A stretch of 64,000 nt of DNA from Aeromonas rivipollensis (GTDB lineage Bacteria > Pseudomonadota > Gammaproteobacteria > Enterobacterales > Aeromonadaceae), in contig NZ_CP149130.1 in assembly GCF_037811135.1 (NCBI RefSeq), positions 571,001-635,000 on the forward strand, in the 5' to 3' direction. Both the position numbers and the translations under genes were made by a program. The notes beneath the pieces are model-generated. The model had not been told where the DNA came from, did not search any database, and saw nothing but the letters and a program-made list of their open reading frames with translations. Numbering within the stretch: the first letter of the stretch is position 1; the number at the start of each line of letters is the position of its first letter. Shown here piece by piece: positions 55,636 through 62,645 of this stretch.

Positions 55636-56803
55636 GGCCACCCTGGCGGTACGCACCGGGATTGAGACAGACACACAGCACGGTGCCGTTGTGCCCCCCA
55701 TCTACCTCTCCAGCAACTACACCTTTGCCGACTTTGGCGAGCCCCGTCAATACGATTATGCCCGCTCCGGCAACCCGACCCGCACCAATCTGGCGGACGC
55801 GCTGGCGGCCCTGGAAGGGGGCGCCGGCGCCGTGGTGACCGGCACCGGCATGGGAGCCGTCCATCTGGTGACCACGGCCCTGCTCAAGGCGGGGGATCTG
55901 CTGATCGCCCCCCACGACTGCTACGGCGGTACCTGGCGCCTGTTCGAGTATCTGGCGGCCAAGGGCCACTACAGGGTCCAGTTCGTCGATCAGGGGGATG
56001 AAGCCGCGCTCGCCGAGGCCCTGGCGCAGCAACCGGCCCTGGTGTGGGTGGAGACCCCCTCCAACCCGCTGCTGCGGGTGGTGGACGTGGCCGCCATCGC
56101 CGCCGCCTCCCATGAGGTGGGTGCCAAGGTGGTGGTGGACAACACCTTCCTCTCCCCGCTGCTGCAACAGCCGCTGGCCCTCGGCGCCGATGTGGTGGTG
56201 CACTCCACCACCAAGTACATCAACGGCCACTCCGACGTGGTGGGCGGGGTAGCGATCGCCAAGGAGCAGACGCTGGCCGACTCCCTGGTGTGGTGGGCCA
56301 ACTGTCTGGGGCTCACCTCCGGCGCCTTCGATTCCTACCTCACCCTGCGTGGCCTGCGCACCCTGGCGCCGCGCCTGCGTGCCCATCAGGAGAACACGGA
56401 CAGGATCCTGGCCTTCCTGCAACAGCAGCCGCTGGTCAAAAAAATCTATCACCCCAGCCTGCCAAGCCACCCGGGCCACGAGATTGCGCGCCGTCAACAG
56501 TCCGGCTTCGGCGCCATGCTAAGTTTTGAACTCGATTGCAACGAGACGGGGCTGCGCGCCTTCCTCGCGGCGCTGCGGCTGTTCTCGGTGGCGGAGTCCC
56601 TCGGCGGGGTGGAGAGTCTGGTGGCCCATCCGGCCAGCATGACCCACAGGGCCATGACTCCGGCGGCGCAGCAGGCGGCGGGCATCAGCGCCCAGTTGCT
56701 GCGCCTCTCTGTGGGCATAGAACACGGTGAAGACCTGGTGGCCGATCTGGCTCAAGGCTTTGAACAGGCGCAGTTGGCACAACAGGCAGAACAGGTGAAG
56801 TAA
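55625..56803 (+). CDS. metB: cystathionine gamma-synthase
   Basis: MetB joins O-succinylhomoserine with cysteine to give cystathionine. The protein is 392 residues. The PLP lysine is K197 in VHSTTKYINGHSD, equivalent to E. coli K198, and SGNPTR and ETPSNPLL motifs are present. AAGGAGAG precedes ATG 55625. The stop overlaps metL by one base (TAATG). Transcription crosses the MetJ boxes and a duplicated start region. Confidence 0.96.
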   Translation: MSHKATLAVRTGIETDTQHGAVVPPIYLSSNYTFADFGEPRQYDYARSGNPTRTNLADALAALEGGAGAVVTGTGMGAVHLVTTALLKAGDLLIAPHDCYGGTWRLFEYLAAKGHYRVQFVDQGDEAALAEALAQQPALVWVETPSNPLLRVVDVAAIAAASHEVGAKVVVDNTFLSPLLQQPLALGADVVVHSTTKYINGHSDVVGGVAIAKEQTLADSLVWWANCLGLTSGAFDSYLTLRGLRTLAPRLRAHQENTDRILAFLQQQPLVKKIYHPSLPSHPGHEIARRQQSGFGAMLSFELDCNETGLRAFLAALRLFSVAESLGGVESLVAHPASMTHRAMTPAAQQAAGISAQLLRLSVGIEHGEDLVADLAQGFEQAQLAQQAEQVK

Positions 56804-59271
56804 TGGAACAGCAACAACAAGGAGAGAGTGCGGTGACGGCAGAGAGAGCCTTGAAGCGGCGTCATGTGCACAAGTTTGGCGGCAGCAGTCTGGCGGATCC
56901 TGTCTGCTATCGCCGGGTCGCCAGCATTCTCGAACAGCAGGCCGAGCAGCAGGGCGGGGGCAGAGAGCTGGTGGTGGTCTCCGCCGCCGGCAAGACCACC
57001 AACCGGCTGATCCAGCTGGTGGAGCTGGCCGAGGCGGGTGACGAGGCCGCGGGCGAAGCCATCACTGCCCTGCACGCCTACCAGCAGAGTCTGATCGACG
57101 GCCTGCTGGAGGGGGAGTTGCTGCTCGACTTGAGCAAGCAGCTGACCGACGACATGCAGCAGATCGCCAAGACCCTGGAAGGGCAGTTTGATCGCTTCGA
57201 GCGCAACGGCCTGCTGGCCTTTGGCGAGGTGTGGTCGGCACGCCTGCTGGCCGCCCTGCTCAGCAGCCGTGGCGACAAGGCCATCTGGCTCGACGCCCGC
57301 AGCTTCCTGCGCGCCGAGGATGGCGCCCTGGTCAAGGTGGATGCCGCCATCTCCGGCGAGCTGCTTAAGGCGCGTCTGGCGGAGCACCCCGGCCGCATAG
57401 TGGTGACCGGCTTCATCGCCGCCGACATGGAAGGAAGATCTTTGCTGCTCGGCCGCAACGGCTCCGACTACAGCGCCAGCCTCTTGGCCGCCCTGGCGGA
57501 CGGGGAGTCCACCACCATCTGGAGCGACGTGGCCGGTGTCTACAGCGCGGATCCGCGCCGGGTGAAGGAGGCGCGCCTGCTGGAGCGCCTGAGTCTGGCG
57601 GAGGCCAACGAGCTGGCCCGCCTCGGCTCCTCCGTGCTCCATTCCCGTACTTTGCAACCCGTGGCCGACAGCCGCCAGCGCCTCACCCTGCGCTGCAGCT
57701 ACAACCCGGACGAGGGCTGCACCCACATACTGCGCCGGGCACCGCGCTCCGGCGGGGCGCGCATCGTCTCCTCGGTGGATCAGATAGCCCTCATCGAACT
57801 CAAGGTGCTGCCCCAGACAGGTTATGAGCAGACGGTGGCCGCCATCGAGGCCCATCTTACCCGTCATCGCCTCAACCCGCTCACCCTGCAGCGTCAGCCG
57901 GATCGGCGGGTGCTGCGCCTGGCCTACACCCTGGAAGTGGCGGAAGGGGCCTTCGAGATACTGCGCGACTTCCAGCTGCAGGGCAGCTTCACCGGTCTCA
58001 TCCAGAAAGAGGGATTCAGTCTGGTGGCCCTGGTGGGGGCTGGCGTGACCGACAACGCCGAGCAGTGTCACCGCTTCTATCAGCTGCTGGCGGATCAGCC
58101 GCTGGAGTTCGTGCAGGTGGCCAGAGACGGCCTGAGTCTGGTGGCCGTGGTGCGCCAGGTGGTGCTGGAGCCCCTGCTCATCGCCCTGCACAGCGCCCTG
58201 TTCAGCCGCCCGACCCGGGTCGGTCTGGTGGTGTTCGGCAAGGGCAATATCGGCGGTCACTGGCTGGCGCTTTACGCCCGCGAGAAGGCGCGGCTCGAGC
58301 ACGAGCTCAATCTGGCGCTCACCCTCTACGGGGTGTTCAGCTCGGAAGGGGGTCTGCTGGACGAGGAGGGGCTGGATCCCCTCAAGGTGCGTGACAACTT
58401 CAATCCCAGGCCGCTGATCTGGCCGGAACTGCTCTCCCAGCTGGAGCAGCACGGTTTCGATGCCCTGATAGCGCTGGACATGACCGCCAGCGAGACGGTG
58501 AGCCGCTACTACCCGGACTTCGCCCAGCTCGGCTGCCACATCATCGCCGCCAACAAGTTTGCCGGTGCCGCCGACAGCGAGTTCTACCAGCGCATCAAGC
58601 AGAGCTGCCGCGATCATCAGGTGCAGTGGCGTTACAACGCCACAGTGGGGGCCGGGCTGCCCATCCAGTCCAGCATCCAGATGCTGCGCCAGAGTGGCGA
58701 CCACATCCAGGGGGTCTCCGGCATCTTCTCCGGCACCCTCTCCTGGCTGTTCCAGCAATATGACGGCACGCGCCCCTTCTCCGAGCTGGTGGACGAGGCC
58801 TGGCAGCACGGCCTGACCGAGCCGGATCCCCGCGAGGATCTCTCCGGCCAGGACGTGCGCAGGAAGCTGCTCATTCTGGCGCGGGAGGCGGGCTTCGAGC
58901 TCGACTCCGCCGACATCGAGCTGGAGAACCTGGTGCCCGTCTCCCTGCGCAAGGTGAGCACGGATCAGTTCATGGACAGGCTGAAAGATCTGGATGATCC
59001 CATCCAGACCGCCTTCGAGGGGGCCCGCCGGGTCGGCAAGGTGCTGCGCTACGTCGCCCGCTTCGAGCACGACGGCAAGGCGCGGGTCGGACTGGAGACC
59101 CTGGAGCCCCACCACCCGTTCGCCAACTTGCTGCCCTGTGACAACGTGTTCGCCATCGAGAGCGACAGCTATCGCACCAACCCCCTGGTCATTCAGGGGC
59201 CGGGGGCGGGCCGGGAAGTGACGGCCGCCGCCATTCAGTACGATCTGTGGCAGATCTGCGCCAGCCTCTAA
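56803..59271 (+). CDS. metL: bifunctional aspartokinase/homoserine dehydrogenase II
   Basis: MetL catalyses the first and third steps from aspartate to homoserine for methionine. The protein is 822 residues. The kinase domain begins VHKFGGSSLADP near residue 22 and has GRNGSDYSASLLAA near 225. The ACT-like linker lies at about 320-455. The dehydrogenase Rossmann loop VVFGKGNIGG is near 475, with FSGTLSWLF and the DVRRKLLILAREAG segment later. Coupled to metB by overlap. It shares regulation with metB through MetJ. Confidence 0.96.
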   Translation: MEQQQQGESAVTAERALKRRHVHKFGGSSLADPVCYRRVASILEQQAEQQGGGRELVVVSAAGKTTNRLIQLVELAEAGDEAAGEAITALHAYQQSLIDGLLEGELLLDLSKQLTDDMQQIAKTLEGQFDRFERNGLLAFGEVWSARLLAALLSSRGDKAIWLDARSFLRAEDGALVKVDAAISGELLKARLAEHPGRIVVTGFIAADMEGRSLLLGRNGSDYSASLLAALADGESTTIWSDVAGVYSADPRRVKEARLLERLSLAEANELARLGSSVLHSRTLQPVADSRQRLTLRCSYNPDEGCTHILRRAPRSGGARIVSSVDQIALIELKVLPQTGYEQTVAAIEAHLTRHRLNPLTLQRQPDRRVLRLAYTLEVAEGAFEILRDFQLQGSFTGLIQKEGFSLVALVGAGVTDNAEQCHRFYQLLADQPLEFVQVARDGLSLVAVVRQVVLEPLLIALHSALFSRPTRVGLVVFGKGNIGGHWLALYAREKARLEHELNLALTLYGVFSSEGGLLDEEGLDPLKVRDNFNPRPLIWPELLSQLEQHGFDALIALDMTASETVSRYYPDFAQLGCHIIAANKFAGAADSEFYQRIKQSCRDHQVQWRYNATVGAGLPIQSSIQMLRQSGDHIQGVSGIFSGTLSWLFQQYDGTRPFSELVDEAWQHGLTEPDPREDLSGQDVRRKLLILAREAGFELDSADIELENLVPVSLRKVSTDQFMDRLKDLDDPIQTAFEGARRVGKVLRYVARFEHDGKARVGLETLEPHHPFANLLPCDNVFAIESDSYRTNPLVIQGPGAGREVTAAAIQYDLWQICASL

Positions 59272-59292
59272 GAGCCTGGTGGATGACACAAA

Positions 59293-59318
59293 GAAGAGGC
59301 GCCCCTGGGCGCCTCTTC
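59293..59318. terminator. bidirectional terminator between metL and lrgB
   Basis: The stem GAAGAGGCGCCC/GGGCGCCTCTTC with a CT centre lies 20 bases past the metL stop and just past the end of convergent lrgB. Confidence 0.8.
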
Positions 59319-59338
59319 TCGTTGGTGGTCACAATGCC

Positions 59339-60028
59339 TTACCAGAACAGCTTGCCCAGCAGGGGGGCGAGCAGCACTGTGGCCATGCCGGCTATCATCA
59401 TCACCATGCTGGAGACCACCCCCTCCTCGTTGCCCATCTGATAGGCCCGGGCCGTGCCAGCCCCGTGGGCCGAGGCGCCAAAACCCGCCCCCTTGCCGAG
59501 GCGGCTGCGGATGGCGAGCACCGTCAGCACGCTCTCCCCCACCGCCATGCCGATCACCCCGGTCAGCACCACGAACAGAGCGGTGAGATCGGCGTTGCCG
59601 CCCACAGATCGGGTCGCCTCCACCGCGAAGGGTGTGGTGATGGATCTCATGGCCATGCTGCGCTGCAGCAGCTCGGAGAGGTTCAACCAGCGGGCCAGCA
59701 GCACAGTGCTGCCCACCGCCATCACCACCGAGGTCACCACCCCCACCGACAGGGAGAGCCAGTGGCGGCGCATCAGCGCGCGGTTCTCGTAGACCGGCAC
59801 CGCGAAGGCGACGGTGGCCGGGCCCAGCAGCCAGAGCAGCCAGTGGGATTCGGCCATGTAGTCCTGATAGGGGATGTGGAACAGCACCACCACCGCCACC
59901 AGCAGGGCAGGGGCCAGCAGCAGCGGCATCAGGGGCAGGATGCGCTTCTTGCCATAGAGCCACTTGCTGGCGTAGTAGAACAGCAGGGTGAGGGCGAAGC
60001 AGAGCAGGCCGAGCAGGGTGTCAGACAT
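59339..60028 (-). CDS. lrgB: LrgB/CidB-family membrane protein
   Basis: The protein is 229 residues with about six membrane helices. The family landmark SMAMRSITTPFAVEATRSVGG (broken over 120-145) and GNEEGVVSSMVMMIAG near the C-terminus are present. LrgB/CidB partner with LrgA/CidA in holin-like control of murein hydrolases and pyruvate transport. It overlaps lrgA by 8 bases. Confidence 0.92.
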   Translation of the reverse strand: MSDTLLGLLCFALTLLFYYASKWLYGKKRILPLMPLLLAPALLVAVVVLFHIPYQDYMAESHWLLWLLGPATVAFAVPVYENRALMRRHWLSLSVGVVTSVVMAVGSTVLLARWLNLSELLQRSMAMRSITTPFAVEATRSVGGNADLTALFVVLTGVIGMAVGESVLTVLAIRSRLGKGAGFGASAHGAGTARAYQMGNEEGVVSSMVMMIAGMATVLLAPLLGKLFW

Positions 60029-60422
60029 GGCGGCGACTCCGGCGGGCCAGCTTCAGCTCCAGGCGATAGACCCTGTCCACCACCAGGGCCGTGGTGCCCA
60101 GCACCAGAGTGGTGCTGATCAGCAAGACCAGCATGATGCGCCACCCCTCCTGCAACAGCAGATCCTGATAGTTGACCACGGCCACCACGGCGGGCACGAA
60201 GAACAGCAGCATCTCCGCCAGCAGCCAGCGGGCACCTGCGCTGAACCACTGGGCCTTGACTACCCCGAGAAGGATGCAGATGAGCAGCAGCAACATGCCG
60301 GTAAGGTTGGCGGGCAGGGGCAGGTGGAAGGTGCGTACCGCTGTGTCGGCCAGCAGCCAGATGGCCGCCAGCAGGGCGATTTGGAAGGGGGTTTGCAACC
60401 AGCGAAGGCAGAAGGCTTTCAT
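60021..60422 (-). CDS. lrgA: LrgA/CidA-family holin-like protein
   Basis: The protein is 133 residues with four membrane helices, starting after a short basic end. Landmarks are LPLPANLTGMLLLLICILLG and LLAEMLLFFVPAVVAVVNY. The tail is Arg-rich (RLELKLARRSRRHV). It is the first gene of lrgAB and divergent from a CidR-like regulator. Confidence 0.92.
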   Translation of the reverse strand: MKAFCLRWLQTPFQIALLAAIWLLADTAVRTFHLPLPANLTGMLLLLICILLGVVKAQWFSAGARWLLAEMLLFFVPAVVAVVNYQDLLLQEGWRIMLVLLISTTLVLGTTALVVDRVYRLELKLARRSRRHV

Positions 60423-60502
60423 GATGGGCGTCTTTCTGTGAACCTGGTCACAGTATAAGGGTGGGCCAAACCTGCAAAAAATGAATTTAAATTATGAAAA
60501 AT

Positions 60503-60517
60503 ATGCCAAATTGGCAT
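60503..60517. promoter_or_regulatory. 15-base palindrome between lrgA and the LysR regulator
   Basis: ATGCCAAATTGGCAT is a perfect 7-1-7 palindrome lying 81 bases upstream of lrgA and 31 bases upstream of the LysR gene start. A further TTGGC half-site follows. It fits a LysR-type operator for the divergent pair. Confidence 0.55.
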
Positions 60518-60547
60518 TATTTGGCGATCACCCCAGACGAGCGTCCC

Positions 60548-61432
60548 ATGGATATCCGAGCCCTGCGTTACTTTGTCGAACTGGTGCGTGAGAAGAGCTT
60601 CACCCGCGCCTCAGAGAAGCTGTTCGTCACCCAGCCCACCATCAGCAAGATGATCCGCAACATGGAGGAGGAGCTGGGCCAGCCCCTGCTCAATCGGGAG
60701 GGGCACAGTTTCACCCTGACCGACAGCGGCCAGGTGCTGTTTGCCCGTGGCCAGCTGATCCTGGCCCAGATGCAGCAGCTGGAGGCGGAGCTCGCGGATC
60801 TGCAGAGCCTGCAGCACGGGCGCCTGGCGCTGGGCATACCGCCCATGGTGGGTCACGTCTATGCGGATCTCATCCGTGCCTACCGTAGCCGCTACCCCAA
60901 GGTGGAGCTCTCCATAGTGGAGTACGGCGGGCGCCGCATCGAGCAGGCGGTGCTGGAGGGGGAGCTGGATCTCGCCATCACCATGCTGCCGACCAAGGAA
61001 GAGGGAGCCCTGAGCACCCTGGAGCTGGATCGTTATCCCATCCAGGTGGTGCTGCCTGACCAGCCCCGCTGGCGGGCGTGTGCCGAGATCCGGCTGGCGG
61101 ATCTGCAGGAGGAGCCTTTCCTGCTCTACACCCAGGCCTTCACCCTGAGCGAGCGGCTGGAGCAGGCCTGCCAGCAGGCGGGCTTTACCCCCCAGGTGGC
61201 GGCGCGCAGCAGCCAGTGGGATTTTCTCACCGCCATGGTGCGCAGCGGCATGGGGGTCGCCTTCCTGCCCGAGCCCATCTGCCGGCGGCTGACCCCGGAC
61301 GGCCTGGTGTTGAGGCCCTTGATGCCGGAGCTAAGCTGGCGTCTCGGAGTGATCTGGCCGAGTCGGCGCTACCTCTCCCGCACCGCCGAGGCCTGGCTCG
61401 CCCTGTGTCGCGAGCAGGGGGGGCGTGGCTAG
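60548..61432 (+). CDS. LysR-family regulator (CidR/YwbI-like)
   Basis: The protein is 294 residues from ATG 60548 (MDIRALRYFVELVREKSFTRASEKLFVTQPTISKMIRNMEEELG). It is the archetypal LysR helix-turn-helix, followed by a ligand domain. In B. subtilis and S. aureus, CidR-type LysR proteins activate cidAB/lrgAB in response to acetate or pyruvate. The divergent placement next to lrgAB supports the same role here. A frame to 60494 is unsupported. Confidence 0.9.
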   Translation: MDIRALRYFVELVREKSFTRASEKLFVTQPTISKMIRNMEEELGQPLLNREGHSFTLTDSGQVLFARGQLILAQMQQLEAELADLQSLQHGRLALGIPPMVGHVYADLIRAYRSRYPKVELSIVEYGGRRIEQAVLEGELDLAITMLPTKEEGALSTLELDRYPIQVVLPDQPRWRACAEIRLADLQEEPFLLYTQAFTLSERLEQACQQAGFTPQVAARSSQWDFLTAMVRSGMGVAFLPEPICRRLTPDGLVLRPLMPELSWRLGVIWPSRRYLSRTAEAWLALCREQGGRG

Positions 61433-61435
61433 GCG

Positions 61436-62347
61436 CTACTTGCCGACCCTGTCCGCCTTGTCGTGGGGAGGCATGCCGAAGGCATCCCGGGCCGGATCAT
61501 AGAGATAGGATCTGTAGTCGCTTCCCTCGCCGGGCAGATGGGGGTTGTTCAGCCTGAACAGCTGGCGCGAGGCAAGTTGGGTGAACGCCAGGGAAGGTTG
61601 GAAATGCTGGCGCCAGAGCCGCTTGAGGGAACCGTCCTGCCAGGCCAGCCGCAGGCCGAGCTGGATGCGCTCGCGCTCCTTGTGGTAGGTGGCATGACTG
61701 TAGAAGGCGTGGATCAGCGGGTAGAAGAGGGCCACATGGGGATCGACGGTGAGGGTCGGCAGCCTGGGGTGGTGAGTCTCCCACTCCGCCAGTATCTCGT
61801 TGGCGCCGCGACAGAAGAGATCGACCCTGCCACGGGCCACCATGCGAAACAGCGACTCGTAGTTGTCCACCTCCTGCACCTGGAAGCCGTTGTGGCGCAG
61901 GATGTCGGCATCCTGCCACCCCTTGCCACTCCCCTGACTGAACGCCTGAAGCTGGGCCAGGGTACGGACCCCGGCCAGCGCCTCAGCACGGTCGGCGCCG
62001 ACGAAGCAGACCCGGTAACCGAGAATGCCGAGATCGATGGGGAAGGGGATCAGGCTGACCTTGGGGTGAGGCGTCTTCTGGGGCCAGTTGTCGACGATGA
62101 AGAGGGCATTCTTGCCCGCTTTTTGCACCTCGAGCCGCATCCGCGCCTTGTTCATCTTGAGGGAGTCACGCAGCTCGTAGTCGCCATATTGCTGGCGGGT
62201 CTTCTCCAGTGCCAGCCGCATCGCCTCCCGGTAGTAGTCCATGCGGGCATCCTGTTCGTTTTCCGGGCTGAGCAGGGTAAATCGGGTGGCCGCCATCGGG
62301 CAGGAGGAGAGGGAGAGCGTGAGGAGCAGGAGCAGGAGTCGATACAT
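61436..62347 (-). CDS. periplasmic solute-binding-like protein, function unknown
   Basis: The protein is 303 residues with a signal peptide (about 1-19, ending SCPMA). The mature part resembles family-3-type solute-binding proteins (Venus flytrap). Landmarks are ALEKTRQQYGDYELR near the start, RVCFVGADRAEALAGVRTLAQLQAF mid-chain and QEVDNYESLFRMVARGRVDLFCRGANEI. The last is the usual bound-ligand loop region. No transporter genes are adjacent. It may be a sensor or an orphan binding protein. A TATAAT-type -10 is at 62379-62384. Confidence 0.75.
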   Translation of the reverse strand: MYRLLLLLLTLSLSSCPMAATRFTLLSPENEQDARMDYYREAMRLALEKTRQQYGDYELRDSLKMNKARMRLEVQKAGKNALFIVDNWPQKTPHPKVSLIPFPIDLGILGYRVCFVGADRAEALAGVRTLAQLQAFSQGSGKGWQDADILRHNGFQVQEVDNYESLFRMVARGRVDLFCRGANEILAEWETHHPRLPTLTVDPHVALFYPLIHAFYSHATYHKERERIQLGLRLAWQDGSLKRLWRQHFQPSLAFTQLASRQLFRLNNPHLPGEGSDYRSYLYDPARDAFGMPPHDKADRVGK

Positions 62348-62378
62348 CTTGGCCGGGTTCTACAACGGGATTGTGCCC

Positions 62379-62384
62379 ATTATA
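62379..62384 (-). promoter_or_regulatory. -10 box of the solute-binding-like gene
   Basis: On the minus strand TATAAT is exact and lies 32 bases before the ATG at 62347. The -35 is poor and would fall inside the degenerate repeat array. Confidence 0.5.
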
Positions 62385-62394
62385 GTTCGGTGCC

Positions 62395-62645
62395 CCACCG
62401 GCGACACAGCGCTAATGGCCCCCGGCTCCTCTGACCTCTATGCCTGGCCTCAGACGGCTTTTGTCAGCGAACCCCATTGGCGACACAGTGCGCTTGTTGG
62501 GCCCGGACGCCTCTGACTTCTGGGCCTGGCCTCAGACGGCATTTATCTGCGACCTCAACAGGCAGCAGAGTGTGATGATGGGGCCCGGGCTCTGCTGGCC
62601 TAACCTCAGACCGATTCCATCAGAGTGCCCAGCTGGCGACACAGC
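62395..62645. repeat. three-plus degenerate tandem repeats derived from the MocR gene 3' end
   Basis: The units carry GGCGACACAG (or its variant GGCAGCAGAG) at 62400, 62479, 62561 and 62635, so they are about 74-82 bases long. GCCTGGCCTCAGACGGC also recurs near 62442, 62524 and, altered, 62594. The last unit overlaps the final codons of the MocR gene (QLCRQLGTLMESV), so the array is made of copies of that gene's 3' end plus about 40 downstream bases. It separates the MocR gene from the binding-protein gene. Confidence 0.82.

Noticed and set aside
56752-59289. 845-codon minus-strand frame
   Set aside because: It is a shadow of metL, which is complete on the plus strand.
62395-62645. CRISPR-like array
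   Set aside because: Units are degenerate, long and continuous with the gene end, with no identical short repeats or unique spacers.
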